A stretch of 45,137 nucleotides of DNA from Gammaproteobacteria bacterium (GCA_009922685.1 RFVA01000016.1:1-45137), one strand, 5' to 3'; counted from the stretch's first letter, positions 1 to 8,518 are shown. The notes: generated by a model not told the origin, from the sequence alone. Made by a program: numbers and translations.

Positions 1-22
1 TGTAGCAACAAGGCCCATACCA

Positions 23-865
23 TTGGCTTATTCACTGTCAAAAATCATCCAGAAGCGGGGGATTCTGCCAGGCTTTTCCCTAACGCTCGGCTTTTCCGTC
101 CTCTATCTCTGCCTGATCGTTCTGATTCCCCTCTCGGCAACCTTCCTCAAAGCCGCGACCCTTGGTTTTCAGGGCTTTTGGGATGTGATCACCCAGCCGC
201 GGGTCCTTGCCTCTTACCGGCTGACCTTTGGCGCCTCCCTGGCCGCTGCCAGCATCAATGCCTTTTTTGGGTTATTGGTGGCCTGGGTGCTGGTGCGTTA
301 CGACTTCTTTGGCAAGAAGTTGATTGACGCCTTGGTCGATCTACCCTTTGCCCTCCCAACGGCTGTCGCGGGTATTGCCCTTGCGACCCTTTATTCCAGC
401 AAAGGCTGGGTGGGCCATCTCTTAGCGCCTTACGGCATCAAGATCGCCTATACCCCACTCGGTGTGGTGGTGGCGCTCACCTTTATCGGTCTGCCCTTTG
501 TGGTCAGGACCATTCAGCCCATTTTAGAGGATTTTGAAACCGAGCTTGAAGAGGCCGCAGCCAGTCTTGGTGCCAATCGCTGGCAGACCTTTACCCGGGT
601 TATTTTCCCAGCATTAGCACCGGCTCTTCTCACAGGCTTCGCGCTCGCCTTCGCTCGGGCAGTCGGTGAGTATGGTTCGGTGATTTTCATTGCAGGGAAT
701 ATTCCCATGGTCTCTGAAATTACCCCGCTCCTGATTATTACGAAGCTTGAGCAATATGATTATGCGGGGGCGACAGCCCTTGCGGTTTCGATGCTCGTGG
801 TGTCCTTTGCGCTCCTCTTGACGATCAATGCCCTCCAGCGCTGGGCGCATCTTCGAAAATTCTAG
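23..865 (+). CDS. cysT: Sulfate/thiosulfate ABC transporter permease CysT
   Basis: One of the two inner-membrane permeases of the sulfate/thiosulfate importer; it pairs with CysW and is powered by CysA. The 280 residues contain about six hydrophobic segments and the binding-protein-dependent permease EAA motif ([12 protein letters not shown], about residues 176-187) that docks on the ATPase. The N-terminal LPGFSLTLG matches the usual CysT start region. The start used is TTG with AAGG about 10 nt upstream. The frame stays open to the window edge, so a slightly earlier start cannot be excluded. It is followed after 33 nt by cysW. No periplasmic binding protein gene is visible beside it; sbp lies 11 kb away on the other strand. 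Family assignment is secure. Confidence 0.95.
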   Translation: MAYSLSKIIQKRGILPGFSLTLGFSVLYLCLIVLIPLSATFLKAATLGFQGFWDVITQPRVLASYRLTFGASLAAASINAFFGLLVAWVLVRYDFFGKKLIDALVDLPFALPTAVAGIALATLYSSKGWVGHLLAPYGIKIAYTPLGVVVALTFIGLPFVVRTIQPILEDFETELEEAAASLGANRWQTFTRVIFPALAPALLTGFALAFARAVGEYGSVIFIAGNIPMVSEITPLLIITKLEQYDYAGATALAVSMLVVSFALLLTINALQRWAHLRKF

Positions 866-898
866 CGACCCCCTTTTAGGAACAACCGATAAGCGCCT

Positions 899-1777
899 AT
901 GGCCTCCACCCCCATTTCAGCCTCCGCCCGCATTCAACATCGGGTACGGACCGAACCCTTTTGGGTTCGGATGACCCTCTTGTCTGTGGCCTTCGCGTTT
1001 TTGCTCGGGTTTCTGTTTTTGCCGTTGACGGTGGTTTTCGTCCAAGCGTTCAGCAAAGGCTGGTCGGTCTACATCGAGGCACTCTCAGAACCTAATGCTT
1101 TGTTAGCTGCCCGGCTGACTTTGCTGACGGCACTGATTGCGGTCCCTTTGAACCTTGTTTTTGGTGTTGCCGCGGCTTGGTCGATTGCCAAATTTGAATT
1201 CAAGGGCAAAAGTCTTTTGATTACGCTGATTGACCTTCCCTTTTCGGTCTCCCCGGTCGTTTCAGGCTTGATCTACGTCTTGATGTTTGGCCTTCAAGGC
1301 TGGCTTGGGCCTTGGCTCCAGGCGCACGACATCAAATTAATCTTTGCGGTTCCGGGGATTGTCCTTGCGACTCTTTTCGTCACCTTTCCGTTTGTAGCGC
1401 GCGAACTCATCCCCTTGATGCAGTCGCAAGGCACTGAGGAAGAGGAGGCGGCTTTGGTCTTAGGGGCCTCCGGATGGCAGATTTTCTGGCATGTCACCCT
1501 GCCGAATATCCGCTGGGGTCTCCTTTATGGGGTGATTCTTTGCAATGCGCGCGCGATGGGGGAATTTGGCGCGGTTTCTGTAGTCTCCGGCCATATCCGG
1601 GGCCTGACCAACACCTTGCCGCTGCATGTTGAGATTCTCTACAACGAATACAATTCGGCGGCGGCCTTTGCCGTGGCGTCCCTTTTGGCGTCCCTCGCCT
1701 TAGTCACCCTCGCACTCAAAAGCTTCTTTGAATGGCATCTCAAAGAGGATGCCACGCTGACTGAATCACCGTCTTGA
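899..1777 (+). CDS. cysW: Sulfate/thiosulfate ABC transporter permease CysW
   Basis: Second permease of the sulfate/thiosulfate importer. It has 292 residues with a hydrophobic first segment at about 25-50, further membrane segments, and the EAA loop [14 protein letters not shown] at about 180-193. Paralogous in layout to the preceding cysT and typical in length for CysW. It starts at ATG 899; the nearest purine-rich stretch (AGGA) is about 16 nt upstream, which is far, so translation may be coupled to cysT. The stop is 10 nt before cysA, so the three genes form one operon. Known family function is sulfate uptake under sulfur limitation, normally activated by CysB, which is encoded at 6429-7403. 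Confidence 0.95.
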   Translation: MASTPISASARIQHRVRTEPFWVRMTLLSVAFAFLLGFLFLPLTVVFVQAFSKGWSVYIEALSEPNALLAARLTLLTALIAVPLNLVFGVAAAWSIAKFEFKGKSLLITLIDLPFSVSPVVSGLIYVLMFGLQGWLGPWLQAHDIKLIFAVPGIVLATLFVTFPFVARELIPLMQSQGTEEEEAALVLGASGWQIFWHVTLPNIRWGLLYGVILCNARAMGEFGAVSVVSGHIRGLTNTLPLHVEILYNEYNSAAAFAVASLLASLALVTLALKSFFEWHLKEDATLTESPS

Positions 1778-1787
1778 GGACTGTTTC

Positions 1788-2855
1788 ATGAGTATTTCGA
1801 TCCACAATATCCAAAAGTCCTTTGGCGCCTTCAAGGCGCTCTCGAACGTCAATCTTCAGATCGAGGGCGGTGAGCTGGTGGCTCTCCTTGGACCATCGGG
1901 GTGCGGTAAGACGACCTTGCTGAGGATCATCGCAGGGCTTGAAACACCGGATGCGGGTCAGATTTTATTTGAGGGAGAGGATGCCACCGAGCGCGATGTG
2001 AGGGAGCGGGGTGTTGGCTTTGTGTTTCAGCACTATGCTCTTTTTCGTCACATGACCGTTTTCGAAAACATCGCATTTGGACTTCGGGTTCGCCCGAAGT
2101 CTCTAAGGCCCAAGGAGGATGAAATTCAGCAACGGGTTCACACCTTATTGGACTTAGTGCAGCTGGACTTCTTGGCAAACCGCTATCCACCCCAGCTTTC
2201 AGGTGGACAGCGTCAGCGCATTGCGCTGGCTCGTGCCTTGGCCGTTGAACCCAAAGTCTTATTGCTTGATGAACCCTTTGGTGCCCTTGATGCCAAGGTT
2301 CGAAAGGAATTAAGGCGTTGGCTTAGAAGGCTCCATGATGAGCTTCATGTGACCAGCGTTTTTGTGACCCATGATCAGGAAGAAGCCCTCGAAGTCGCTG
2401 ATCGGGTCGTGGTTTTAAATCATGGGAAAGTCGAACAGATTGGAACCCCCGAAGACGTCTACGATCATCCGGCGACCCCGTTCGTTTATCAGTTCCTAGG
2501 GGATGTGAACCTTTTTCATGGCCGCGTGCAAGAGGGGCATGCCCGCATCGGTGAGGCCGAAGTGGCTTTACCCTTGGGGACTGAAAGCCATGAATCGGCC
2601 ATCTTTTTCGCACGTCCCCATGAGATTGATATTCTGAGGGAATCTCCTGGCGCTTCAGCCTTGTCCGCCACCATCATCGATATCAGGCCTCTTGGGGCCA
2701 CGGTTCGTATCGAACTAGATCGAGAGGACGGCCAGGGGTTGATTGAAGTTGAAATGGTGAGGGATCACTACCAACGGATCGCTCTCAAAGAAGGGGAGGC
2801 GGTCTTTCTTCAGCCTAAACGGCTTCGGGTCTTCGGCGAACATGAACTTCAGTGA
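1788..2855 (+). CDS. cysA: Sulfate/thiosulfate import ATP-binding protein CysA
   Basis: ATPase of the sulfate/thiosulfate importer. The 355 residues show Walker [10 protein letters not shown] (35-43), Q-loop FVFQHYALF (about 78-86), signature LSGGQRQ (about 136-142), Walker B LLLDEP (about 158-163), D-loop GALDA and H-loop VTHDQEEA (about 193-200). A C-terminal TOBE-type domain from about 240 ([19 protein letters not shown]) is typical of CysA. It is the last gene of cysTWA. About 180 nt without a gene follow before the DUF1800 gene, and I see no convincing terminator there, only an AT-rich stretch at about 2910-2960. Confidence 0.95.
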   Translation: MSISIHNIQKSFGAFKALSNVNLQIEGGELVALLGPSGCGKTTLLRIIAGLETPDAGQILFEGEDATERDVRERGVGFVFQHYALFRHMTVFENIAFGLRVRPKSLRPKEDEIQQRVHTLLDLVQLDFLANRYPPQLSGGQRQRIALARALAVEPKVLLLDEPFGALDAKVRKELRRWLRRLHDELHVTSVFVTHDQEEALEVADRVVVLNHGKVEQIGTPEDVYDHPATPFVYQFLGDVNLFHGRVQEGHARIGEAEVALPLGTESHESAIFFARPHEIDILRESPGASALSATIIDIRPLGATVRIELDREDGQGLIEVEMVRDHYQRIALKEGEAVFLQPKRLRVFGEHELQ

Positions 2856-3039
2856 GCTCAAGGTGGCTCAACTGAAGCCCCCAAAAGGTCCTTAACGAGC
2901 TTCTTGTATTTCTAGAATCAATACGTTTTTTATCAAATCTTCATTTTACTTTCGTTTAGCCCTCATTCCATACTGATAGCCTTGGAAGAGTAATCTGGTG
3001 TTGTGCCAGAGGCGAAGCCCTTTTGGGCAGGAGTGGATG
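2856..3039. other. Intergenic region cysA to DUF1800 gene
   Basis: 184 nt with no gene. An AT-rich stretch (about 2910-2960) precedes the DUF1800 leader and could hold its promoter (TTACTT, 17 nt, CATACT is the best but weak match). No terminator is seen for cysTWA. Confidence 0.4.
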
Positions 3040-4713
3040 ATGAAGTTTCCTATTAGATCGTCGTTAGTGGCCGTCCTGGTCTCCTGGTCCCTGGCGAGTC
3101 CCGCGGCTTCTGCGAGCCAACCCTACTGGGCCCGGTTCTTGGATCAAGCGACCTTTGGTCCGACCCCGACGCTCCTTGATGCCTGGTCAACGAGCGATCC
3201 TGAAGCCTGGATCAACGATCAGCGCAGCGTCGCCGCTTCGAGATACCCGGACCTTCCGGCTTTTCCTTCGAGCAGTACCCAAGGTTGCCCGGATGCTGCA
3301 ACGGCTGCGACCTGTAAGCGGGATAACTACTCAATGTATCCCCTCCAGGTACAGTTCTTCCAGAACGCGCTTTTTGCCCCAGATCAACTTCGGCAGCGGG
3401 TGGCCTTTGCCTTGAGTCAGATCTTTGTCGTTTCAGGCGTGAAGATCAGTCAGCCCAGCAGCCTGTCGCCTTTTCTCAATCTCCTGGTTGACGGGGCTTT
3501 TGGGAACTACCGTGATCTTCTGAAGCAAGTGACCCTGAACCCTGCCATGGGCTATTACCTTGACATGGTCAACAACGATAAGGGCACGACCGATGGCAAG
3601 ATCAGACCGAATGAGAACTATGCTCGGGAGGTCCTGCAGCTCTTTTCAATTGGTCTTTATCAGCTCAATAAGGATGGCACTCAGAAACTAGGGAGTGATG
3701 GTCAACCCATTGCCACTTATGACCAGGATACGGTCGAAGGTTTCGCTCATGTCTTTACGGGCTGGACGTTTGGAACGCTGACTGGCGCGACCCCTAAGAA
3801 GCACAATCCTTCCAATTATTTGGTGCCGATGGAAATCTACCGGGTCAATGGCCTAGATGCCAATCATGACAAGGGCCCCAAGCAGCTGTTGGTGTATCCA
3901 GGAACGACCGGCCAATTGGTGGCCGGTCAGGATGCGGCGGCCGATCTTGACGTGGCCATCGACAATATTTTCAATCATCCAAACGTCGGCCCCTTTATTG
4001 GGCGACGCCTGATTCAGGCCTTAGTGACCAGTAATCCCAGTACGGATTATGTGGCTCGGGTGGCTGCGGCCTTTAATAATAATGGATCAGGGATTCGCGG
4101 CGATCTTTTTGCGACGGTCAAAGCCGTCCTTCTGGACCCTGAGGCCCGGAGTGATAAGACCGTCCAAGTCTCCTATGGGAAACTTCGGGAGCCGGTGTTG
4201 ATGGTGACAGCCTTCCTCAGGGGCATGGAGGCCACGAGTGATGGGATTCTGGCCTCGCAGACCAAAGGAATGGCCGAGGATGTGTTCTATTCCCCAACGG
4301 TCTTCAATTATTTTCCAAATCCCTACGTTGTTCCTGGAACGAACCTCGATGGACCAGAATTTGGTGTGGAATCGAGTGCCGTCGCGATAGCGCGCGATAA
4401 CTTCATCAATACTATGGTGTATTCAAGGATCAGTTCACCCGCCACAACTCCTCCTGCAACGGTGAGTGGGACCGATCTTAACTTCACGAGGCTTGATGCC
4501 TTATCCTCAGACACTAATCCCAATGGGCTACTCGATTATCTGAGTACCCATTTCCTTCAAGGCGGCATGACCGCGTCGATGAAAAGCATCATTACCTCGG
4601 CGCTCAGTTGTACCCAGACGGGTGGGAAAGGCCCCTGCACCAATGCCCGAGACCGTTCGAGGACGGCGCTTTATCTGGTGACGACGTCCGCGTTCTATCA
4701 AGTTCAGAGGTAA
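3040..4713 (+). CDS. Exported DUF1800 family protein
   Basis: 557-residue protein of the DUF1800 family, of unknown biochemical function. The open frame extends upstream to a GTG at 2998, but I prefer ATG 3040: AGGAG lies 6 nt before it and the product then begins with a clean Sec signal peptide (MKFPIRSSLVAVLVSWSLAS, cleavage near SASA). The mature start PYWARFLDQATFGPT is the usual DUF1800 opening, followed by family signatures such as NENYAREVLQLFSIGLYQLN and VFTGWTFG, and the C-terminal YYLDM and FNYFPNPY regions. Five nucleotides separate it from the DUF1501 gene; the two families are commonly adjacent, which suggests a shared periplasmic or surface role. The name is certain, the function is not. 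Confidence 0.88.
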   Translation: MKFPIRSSLVAVLVSWSLASPAASASQPYWARFLDQATFGPTPTLLDAWSTSDPEAWINDQRSVAASRYPDLPAFPSSSTQGCPDAATAATCKRDNYSMYPLQVQFFQNALFAPDQLRQRVAFALSQIFVVSGVKISQPSSLSPFLNLLVDGAFGNYRDLLKQVTLNPAMGYYLDMVNNDKGTTDGKIRPNENYAREVLQLFSIGLYQLNKDGTQKLGSDGQPIATYDQDTVEGFAHVFTGWTFGTLTGATPKKHNPSNYLVPMEIYRVNGLDANHDKGPKQLLVYPGTTGQLVAGQDAAADLDVAIDNIFNHPNVGPFIGRRLIQALVTSNPSTDYVARVAAAFNNNGSGIRGDLFATVKAVLLDPEARSDKTVQVSYGKLREPVLMVTAFLRGMEATSDGILASQTKGMAEDVFYSPTVFNYFPNPYVVPGTNLDGPEFGVESSAVAIARDNFINTMVYSRISSPATTPPATVSGTDLNFTRLDALSSDTNPNGLLDYLSTHFLQGGMTASMKSIITSALSCTQTGGKGPCTNARDRSRTALYLVTTSAFYQVQR

Positions 4714-4718
4714 GCCCC

Positions 4719-6068
4719 ATGAATCGCAGAGATTTTCTAAAGCACACGGGTTTTGGTCTCACTGGGACGGCTCTCCTGTCGACCCTCGGTGGCATCCGGC
4801 TGGCCGAAGCCGCTGGGAACGATTACAAGGCTTTGGTCTGTGTCTTCCTCTTTGGAGGCAATGACAGTAATAACATGCTCATCCCTCTGGATGCGGCTGG
4901 TTATGCGGCCTATAACGCCGTTAGGGGCCCTACCAGCGGCATCAATATTCCTCAGGCTAGCTGGCTACCGATTAACCCCTCAAGTCAGGGAGGAAAGGTC
5001 TTTGGACTTCATCCAAGCCTCGCTTCATTGCAGCCGCTTTTCAGCCAGAATCGTTTGGCATTGATCGCCAATACCGGCACCTTGGCAAAGCCAACGACGC
5101 GGGCGCAGTATCTTCTGGGAAGCGCCAAGCCGGATAACCTTTTTTCTCATGTGGACCAGCAGAATCAGTGGCAATCAGCGACCACCAAAGCGGCCATTCG
5201 TCCAACCGGTTGGGGTGGGCGTCTCGCAGATGGTGTGGCCACTTTCAATGCCGCTACCACCTTTCCCCCTTTAGCCTCCTTGTCAGGGGTGAATCTCTTT
5301 ACTCAAGGGGCGGTCTCCTCAGTGATTGCCCCCAATGCCTCGAGTCTCAAGGGATTTAATACCTCGGCGTCATCCGTCGCTCGTTATCAGGCGATGCGGC
5401 AACTCGAGACACTCAGTTCGGGTAATGTCCTCATCAAGGCTAAAAATTCGATCACTGGGAAGGCGATCGATAGCCTCGATACCTTGACCAAGGCAACGGC
5501 GTCGGTCCCGGCCTTAACAACCGTTTTTCCAGGAAGCTCACTCGGTGGGCAGCTCAAGAACATTGCGACCATGATTGCAGCCCGAGGAACCCTTGGGGTT
5601 CAGCGGCAGGTGTTCTTTTGTTCCTTGGGAGGCTTTGATACCCATTCAGCGCAGCTCAATACTCAGGCAGGACTCTTTAAAGATCTCGCTGATTCTCTGA
5701 AAGCATTTCAGGATGCGACCATTGAATTAGGGGTTGATCAGTCGGTGACGGCGTTTACCCTCTCTGATTTTGGCCGTACTTTTCTGCCATCAGCGAATGC
5801 GGGTTCAGATCATGGGTGGGGCAGTCATCATCTGATCCTCGGCGGGGCGGTGAAAGGCGGTGACCTTTATGGGAAATATCCGACCCTCCAGCTCGGTGGA
5901 CCTGACGATGCCGATAGTGAAGGTCGCTGGATTCCAAGCACTTCGGTCGAGGAATATGCCTATCCCTTGGTCCGCTGGTTTGGCCTTTCAGATCCCAAGA
6001 CGGTTCTTCCAAATTTGAGCGCTTTTGATCTCACCCGGAAGGATCTTGGCTTCATGACGGGTGTCTAG
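4719..6068 (+). CDS. Exported DUF1501 family protein (Tat signal)
   Basis: 449-residue DUF1501 protein, of a family with similarity to sulfatase/alkaline phosphatase folds and no settled function. ATG 4719 is chosen because AGAGG lies 8 nt upstream and the product then starts MNRRDFLKHTGFGLTGTALL, a twin-arginine signal, so the protein is probably exported folded. The frame is open further upstream only because it overlaps the end of the DUF1800 gene. Family landmarks are VCVFLFGGNDSNNMLIPLD at about 30-50, HVDQQNQWQS, and the C-terminal TLSDFGRTF...SDHGWGSHHLILGG. It is translated directly after the DUF1800 partner, so the pair is probably one operon. Confidence 0.88.
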   Translation: MNRRDFLKHTGFGLTGTALLSTLGGIRLAEAAGNDYKALVCVFLFGGNDSNNMLIPLDAAGYAAYNAVRGPTSGINIPQASWLPINPSSQGGKVFGLHPSLASLQPLFSQNRLALIANTGTLAKPTTRAQYLLGSAKPDNLFSHVDQQNQWQSATTKAAIRPTGWGGRLADGVATFNAATTFPPLASLSGVNLFTQGAVSSVIAPNASSLKGFNTSASSVARYQAMRQLETLSSGNVLIKAKNSITGKAIDSLDTLTKATASVPALTTVFPGSSLGGQLKNIATMIAARGTLGVQRQVFFCSLGGFDTHSAQLNTQAGLFKDLADSLKAFQDATIELGVDQSVTAFTLSDFGRTFLPSANAGSDHGWGSHHLILGGAVKGGDLYGKYPTLQLGGPDDADSEGRWIPSTSVEEYAYPLVRWFGLSDPKTVLPNLSAFDLTRKDLGFMTGV

Positions 6069-6146
6069 GATTTGGAGTGCCTTGCCTTGTTGAGGAGCAC
6101 TGACTTTCTCGCTCGGGCCGCTTATGATGTCGCGTCATTAAGAAAA

Positions 6147-6167
6147 GAGACGCGGGAACCCGCTCTC
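6147..6167 (+). other. Short GC-rich inverted repeat upstream of a small membrane gene
   Basis: GAGA-c-GCGGG, two A residues, then CCCGC-TCTC: nine pairs with one bulged C. It lies in the 131-nt gap after the DUF1501 gene. No T-run follows on either strand, so it is a poor intrinsic terminator. It could be a 3-prime stabilising hairpin for the DUF1800/DUF1501 mRNA or part of the leader of the next gene. Confidence 0.4.
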
Positions 6168-6199
6168 ACGGCCACAAAAACAACATCATGGAGGGAGTA

Positions 6200-6406
6200 A
6201 TGAGCGAATCATTTGATGTCCATAGGGCGATCGATTGGCTGCAGGACCGACTGAAGGAGCGGACCTCCTGGGATGGTCTGACGATCATTGTTATCAGTGT
6301 CGTGGGTCTCATAGCGACGCCGCTGATCAAATACGCCGCCTGGGCGGGACTGGCCTATGGGCTTTGGACCTTCCTTCATGAGGATCGGGGTCCAAGGATT
6401 CGCTGA
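6200..6406 (+). CDS. Small hypothetical membrane protein, 68 aa
   Basis: Unrecognised small protein. ATG 6200 is preferred over ATG 6188 because GGAGGGAG sits just before it. The first 28 residues are soluble and amphipathic (SFDVHRAIDWLQDRLKERTSWDG). They are followed by a hydrophobic stretch TIIVISVVGLIATPLIKY and a second, AAWAGLAYGLWTFL, ending in a charged tail HEDRGPRIR. This suggests one long or two short membrane spans with the N-terminus in the cytoplasm. The strong ribosome binding site and clean coding pattern support a real gene. It is followed by the convergent cysB after 22 nt. No function is claimed. Confidence 0.65.
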   Translation: MSESFDVHRAIDWLQDRLKERTSWDGLTIIVISVVGLIATPLIKYAAWAGLAYGLWTFLHEDRGPRIR

Positions 6407-6428
6407 CCTGGCTCAGCTTCATAATAGG

Positions 6429-7403
6429 TTAGTGAACGGGGAGCACGATTTTACTGAAGAGTGCTTCCCAATCCTTTCGTTCACGAATATCCATCGCCCG
6501 ATCGATAAGGTCTTTATCCAGGTGGGGGGCTAGCATCTTCAGAAAATCATAGAGAAAGCCTCTCAGGAACATGTCGCGGCGGATGACCACCTTCGTCGTG
6601 CTGGGGGCAAAAAGATGGCCCGCCTCGATAGCGGTGAGATCTTTATCGACCAAGGGATCATAGGCCATGTGAGCAACAATCCCGATCCCAAGACCTAAGC
6701 GGACGTAAGTCTTGATGACATCTGCATCAACGGCGGTGAGTGAGAGGTGAGGCTTAAGCCCCGCCGCATCAAAAGCCCGATCCAGTTCAGATCGTCCGGT
6801 GAATCCAAAGGTGTATGTAATGATCGGAAATGCTGCGAGTTGTCTCAGCGTGATCTGAGCCTCTTGGGTCAGCGGATGTCCATGCGGAACCAGGATGCTG
6901 CGGTTCCATTGGTAACAAGGAAGTTTAACGAGATTATCAAATAAATCGGTCCCCTCTGTGGCAATAGCTAGATCGACCTGACCCCTTGAAACCTGTTCTG
7001 CGATTTGTGCGGGGGTTCCTTGGTGGATGGTGAGCTTGATGTCGGGGTAGCGCTGCATGAATTGCTGAACCACTGGCGGGAGCGCATAGCGCGCTTGAGT
7101 ATGGGTGGTTGCGATTGATAGGGTGCCGATCTCCTTGTCATGAAACTCATCAGCAATCTCCCGAATATCCTTGGTCTTCGAGAGGACTTCTCCTGCAACT
7201 TTAAGGATCTCGATCCCTGCTGGGGTCAATCCGGTAAACTGCTTTCCACTGCGTACAAAGATATCAACCCCAAGTTCCTGCTCCAAAAGTCGGATCTGCT
7301 TGCTCATGCCAGGCTGTGAGGTAAAGAGTTTTCCGGCCGTCACTGAGACATTCATCTCATGCTGGGCGACTTCCCAGATGTATCTTAGTTGTTGCAACTT
7401 CAT
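6429..7403 (-). CDS. cysB: LysR-type regulator CysB
   Basis: Transcriptional activator of sulfur-assimilation genes; in characterised relatives it binds DNA as a tetramer with N-acetylserine as inducer. At 324 residues it equals the E. coli protein in length. Its N-terminus MKLQQLRYIWEVAQHEMNVS, with the helix-turn-helix SQPGMSKQIRLLEQELG at about 29-45 and TPAG near 64, matches CysB rather than generic LysR proteins. The effector domain follows from about 90 (TTHTQARYALPPVV, typical of CysB/Cbl). It stands alone, convergent with the 68-aa gene. The 355 nt upstream contain a candidate CysB box (7542-7580). Likely targets in this window are cysTWA and the oscA-sbp operon. Cbl-like function is an alternative, but the length and context favour CysB. 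Confidence 0.92.
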   Translation of the reverse strand: MKLQQLRYIWEVAQHEMNVSVTAGKLFTSQPGMSKQIRLLEQELGVDIFVRSGKQFTGLTPAGIEILKVAGEVLSKTKDIREIADEFHDKEIGTLSIATTHTQARYALPPVVQQFMQRYPDIKLTIHQGTPAQIAEQVSRGQVDLAIATEGTDLFDNLVKLPCYQWNRSILVPHGHPLTQEAQITLRQLAAFPIITYTFGFTGRSELDRAFDAAGLKPHLSLTAVDADVIKTYVRLGLGIGIVAHMAYDPLVDKDLTAIEAGHLFAPSTTKVVIRRDMFLRGFLYDFLKMLAPHLDKDLIDRAMDIRERKDWEALFSKIVLPVH

Positions 7404-7462
7404 AGGATCAGATCATTTAAGGCTAAGGCGAACCAGTTTTGTTCTCATAAAAGTGAGCGAAA

Positions 7463-7483
7463 GTGGGGGAGCCAACGATCAGA
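7463..7483. repeat. Short repeat, copy 1 (upstream of cysB)
   Basis: GTGGGGGAGC followed by CAACGATCAGA. The same two blocks occur at 11868-11891, separated there by TTC and with one substitution (CAACAATCAGA). Copy 1 lies 60-80 nt upstream of the cysB start, in its probable leader. It can pair locally through GAGCC with GGCTC at 7486-7490. The two copies flank different genes of the sulfur regulon; significance is unproven. Confidence 0.4.
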
Positions 7484-7541
7484 TGGGCTCATCGTGAACG
7501 CCATTTAGACACCCCCCAAGGTCATTATGTGGGCACGCTTA

Positions 7542-7580
7542 GATAATTCAAAAGAATAAGATGCTATTTGTTTATTCTTT
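7542..7580 (-). promoter_or_regulatory. Candidate CysB-type operator upstream of cysB
   Basis: A perfect 9-bp inverted repeat, AAAGAATAA at 7551-7559 and TTATTCTTT at 7572-7580, separated by 12 nt. Read on the minus strand, CTTATTCTTT followed by a GAATTATC block also occurs, with small changes, upstream of oscA (15995-16014), about 17 of 20 positions agreeing. It lies about 140-175 nt upstream of the cysB start. Two sulfur-related transcription units sharing the motif suggest a CysB site, but no binding consensus could be tested here. Confidence 0.4.
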
Positions 7581-7616
7581 CTGGTAATTTAGAGTGCTAA
7601 AGGAGTGACGTCATCC

Positions 7617-7646
7617 AAGGAAATCAAGGATCGAGAAGGACGCGTT
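7617..7646 (+). pseudogene. Remnant of the 5-prime end of ald
   Basis: This 30-nt stretch matches 8768-8797, the start of the intact ald gene, at 28 of 30 positions (AAGGAAAT-aAGGAT-GAGAAGGACGCGTT pattern). Translated, it gives SKEIKDREGRV, against PKEIKDQEGRV in Ald. A good ribosome-binding sequence (AAAGGAG) precedes it at about 7599-7605, but the frame is not continued by alanine dehydrogenase sequence. It is separated from real ald by the vapBC module. It probably records a duplication or an insertion event. Confidence 0.6.
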
Positions 7647-7702
7647 CGAGCGTTTGTGGGGTAGGGGTTCGTTTGATTGTCGCGATACGCTATCCTCCCA
7701 AA

Positions 7703-7766
7703 GCCTTCCCGCACCCGAGCGGAGATCGACGGAAGGCCCACGGTTTTCGGCTGTATCGCTACAGCC
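7703..7766 (-). other. Two hairpins at the 3-prime end of vapC
   Basis: On the minus strand GGCTGTA-gcga-TACAGCC (7749-7766) is a perfect 7-bp stem with a GNRA-type loop overlapping the vapC stop. It is followed by GCCTTCC and GGAAGGC (7731-7737 with 7703-7709), a 7-bp stem with a 21-nt loop. Only TTTGGG follows, so termination is possible but not of the classical kind. Confidence 0.4.
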
Positions 7767-8160
7767 AGTTTTCAAGAATCAGGGGGGCTTCTATCCGTTG
7801 ATAATGGCGATGGTTGTTCGTGACGAGGACGGAACCGGAGGACAAGGCGTGGGCCGCGATCATCATGTCAACCTCGCCGATCGGTTGCCCGCTCCTGTGA
7901 AGTTGATGACGGATCTCCGCGAACCATGAGGCCGCCTCCGCGTCCCATGGCAAGTTGTGGACGATTTTGAGAAATTGTCGCACTGCGTTTTGCAGGCGAT
8001 GCTCTTTGGGCAAACGCTTCAGGCCGTAAAGCAACTCAGCCCGGGTCATCACGGAGATAAAGACACTAGAGGGTGCCCGTGCTGACACCTTGGCTTCCAG
8101 GGTCGGCGAGGTGCCCTTGATGAGATAACTCACCGTGTCGGTATCCAGCATATATTTCAT
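7759..8160 (-). CDS. vapC: VapC-type PIN-domain toxin
   Basis: 133-residue PIN-domain ribonuclease, the toxin of a type II toxin-antitoxin pair; relatives cut tRNA or rRNA. Acidic active-site positions are visible in LDTDTVSYLI (N-terminus), TRAELLYGL (Glu about 40) and IGEVDMMIAAHAL (Asp about 97). The C-terminal VTNNHRHYQRI is the usual end of this VapC branch. ATG 8160 is preferred because the family begins MKYxLDTD; a GTG at 8169 is in frame upstream. It follows vapB with a 24-nt gap in the same transcript. Expression is probably kept low by the VapBC complex binding the operator at 8479-8498. Confidence 0.88.
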   Translation of the reverse strand: MKYMLDTDTVSYLIKGTSPTLEAKVSARAPSSVFISVMTRAELLYGLKRLPKEHRLQNAVRQFLKIVHNLPWDAEAASWFAEIRHQLHRSGQPIGEVDMMIAAHALSSGSVLVTNNHRHYQRIEAPLILENWL

Positions 8161-8184
8161 AAAGATCACTCTGCTGTGACTGGA

Positions 8185-8454
8185 TCACAGTTCATCATCA
8201 AAGATTCCGCATTCCGGGGGCACCTTGTTCATGGGGCGTTCGGCCATAAAGTCGGCCGGAACCTCGATGGCATGGAGTAGAGCAAAAAACTCATTCCATA
8301 CCTGAGCCCCGGGACGTTTGGATAACACGACATCACCGGTCGCCGAGTCACGGGTGATATACACTTCCTCGCCCTCGAAGCGGAAGTCTGCGGGCAGTCG
8401 AACCGCTTGACTGGCGCCATTTTTAAATAGCTTGGCAACTCGTGTTTCTAACAT
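8185..8454 (-). CDS. vapB: VapB-type antitoxin (AbrB/SpoVT fold)
   Basis: 89-residue antitoxin that neutralises VapC and represses the operon. The N-terminal swapped-hairpin DNA-binding domain is recognisable as VAKLFKNGASQAVRLPADFRF followed by GEEVYITRD. The C-terminal tail (about 55-89, NEFFALLHAIEVPADFMAER) is the expected toxin-wrapping part. ATG 8454 is chosen because GGAGG lies 8 nt upstream; a GTG at 8463 is in frame but would overlap that site. Antitoxin first and toxin second is the standard order. Confidence 0.9.
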   Translation of the reverse strand: MLETRVAKLFKNGASQAVRLPADFRFEGEEVYITRDSATGDVVLSKRPGAQVWNEFFALLHAIEVPADFMAERPMNKVPPECGIFDDEL

Positions 8455-8478
8455 GATCGTCACCTCCCTTGGTTGTGA

Positions 8479-8518
8479 GTCTATGCGTTAGTATAGACCT
8501 CCTGATAAGACCGCACAA
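8479..8518 (-). promoter_or_regulatory. vapBC promoter with overlapping operator
   Basis: Minus-strand -35 TTGTGC (8518-8513), a 17-bp spacer and -10 TATACT (8495-8490) place transcription start near 8483, about 29 nt before the vapB start. The inverted repeat GTCTAT-N8-ATAGAC (8479-8498) covers the -10 and start site, the expected position of an autorepressor site for a VapB-VapC complex. The boxes and the palindrome are visible directly; the regulatory role is inferred from the family. Confidence 0.65.

Larger units (their letters stand above)
7404..7758. other. cysB upstream / vapC downstream region
   Basis: 355 nt without a gene. From left to right it holds the cysB leader with the GTGGGGGAGC repeat (7463-7483), the AT-rich inverted repeat (7542-7580), the ald-like remnant with its Shine-Dalgarno-like AAAGGAG (7599-7646) and a hairpin (7703-7737). 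Confidence 0.5.
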
